Shown one piece after another: positions 63,422 through 64,000 of a DNA stretch of 64,000 nt. A model generated the notes under the pieces. That model was not told where the DNA came from. It saw nothing but the letters and a program-made list of their open reading frames with translations, and searched no databases. This DNA is from Heliopora coerulea. Its lineage: Eukaryota; Cnidaria; Anthozoa; Scleralcyonacea; Helioporidae. The stretch spans positions 100,020 to 164,019 of the forward strand of contig JASJOG010000451.1 of assembly GCA_030142905.1 (NCBI GenBank), written 5' to 3'. The position numbers were made by a program, and so were the translations under genes. Position 1 is the stretch's first letter; every line of letters starts with the position of its first letter.

Positions 63422-63806
63422 TCAGTCCCCAGAGACGCGAGTAACAAAGAGCATGGCGGCCATAATGGTGTACCAAACGAAACAGCATGACCAAAATTCT
63501 TTATACTGCATCTAAGTTTTAAATTTCCTAAAAAGAAAATTGATAGCAAATGCTGCAGTGAATTCTTACCATCTAAGCCAACTTTTCCGTCTTTGTCAGT
63601 GTCAGCCGCTGCTATCATTTCGTTGATTTCAGCATCAGAAAGTTTTTCACCCATTGCTTTCATTGCTTTTTTCAGTTCATCTTTGGTAATATAGCCGCTG
63701 CCGTCTTTGTCAAATGCTTTAAACGCTTGCTCAAGCTCCTTTTCATCTGGGGAAGCGGCTACCTCCATAACTTTGGTAAACTCATCAATATTTAATACAC
63801 CATTGC
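63422..63806 (-). CDS. C-terminal half of a second calmodulin-like protein (partial; continues beyond 64000)
   Basis: The minus-strand exon 63806-63570 (acceptor ttccag, donor G|gtaaga) encodes the end of EF2 (GNGVLNIDEFTKVM), the linker, EF3 (DKDGSGYITKDE) and most of EF4 (DTDKDGKVGLD). The N-lobe must lie to the right of the window; I see no exon in 63807-64000. The last exon is ambiguous. A weak acceptor at 63498 gives G|AA, restoring the Glu and Phe of EF4 and a hydrophobic end reading FWSCCFVWYTIMAAMLFV with the stop at 63422. A stronger-looking acceptor at about 63531 (tttctttttag) gives a different frame ending at 63409. All visible loops keep their calcium ligands. An ordinary calmodulin would have ended in a few polar residues, so the tail is unusual. 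Confidence 0.75.
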
Positions 63807-64000
63807 CTGGAATTTTTAATTGTAAATATTGTTTGGGAAAAACATTCTAGGTGAAGTGAAATACACGTTAACCTGCTTATAACAGAGAATATCGAAACGT
63901 GTTTATGTTTGACTAAGAATTGTAAGCGACATGTTTTAAAAATTTCGCCTGTTGAAACAAGCGCGCTGGAAATCCGTATACGTGTGTAAAAGATTACCCC

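Overview
The window looks like nuclear DNA of an early-branching animal, most likely an anthozoan cnidarian (coral or sea anemone). It is AT-rich, with many small GT-AG-spliced exons, animal-specific gene families (CCDC85, TMEM62, NHA2-type SLC9B) and dense small repeats: Penelope-like elements, hAT and pogo-like non-autonomous transposons, and tRNA-derived repeats. I assembled the gene models by hand from reading frame, splice sites and phase. The taxon is inferred.

Layout. 1-3866 (+): last three exons of an unrecognised gene ending in a Ser/Pro-rich tail. 4899-9672 (-): CCDC85-family coiled-coil gene, convergent with the first. 9673-10451: a 779-bp divergent promoter region. 10452-24306 (+): COQ8 (ADCK3/4, UbiB-type atypical kinase of coenzyme Q synthesis), 13 coding exons, one intron with a GC-AG boundary. 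25238-36256 (+): TMEM62, a membrane-anchored calcineurin-like phosphoesterase, 14 exons. 36257-41807: intergenic, full of transposon remains. 41808-50501 (+): SLC9B-type Na+/H+ antiporter (NHA2-like), 8 coding exons. 51554-56289 (-): a coiled-coil protein of about 1033 residues that I do not recognise. 58451-62461 (-): a complete calmodulin-like gene with the calmodulin-type intron directly after ATG. 63422 to beyond the window end (-): the 3' part of a second calmodulin-like gene. The genes look like independent housekeeping or cell-biology genes; apart from the adjacent calmodulin-like pair and the divergent CCDC85/COQ8 pair I see no functional cluster.

Mobile DNA. The most striking theme is a set of inverted-repeat (foldback) insertions of about 190-240 bp, plus one 1149-bp relative with a GIY-YIG coding remnant of a Penelope-like element. 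Four have clean 10-13 bp target duplications, and several carry a minimal hammerhead-ribozyme core: CTGANGA, a stem II hairpin, GAAA, then a 2-bp self-complementary stem III and a cleavage triplet. Also present are two non-autonomous hAT elements with perfect 8-bp target duplications, a pogo/Tc1-like element nested in a foldback and itself carrying a duplicated tRNA-like repeat, a tRNA-Ala-like inverted composite element seen at two loci, two non-LTR reverse transcriptase C-terminal fragments, and a degenerate dispersed repeat seen at least six times.
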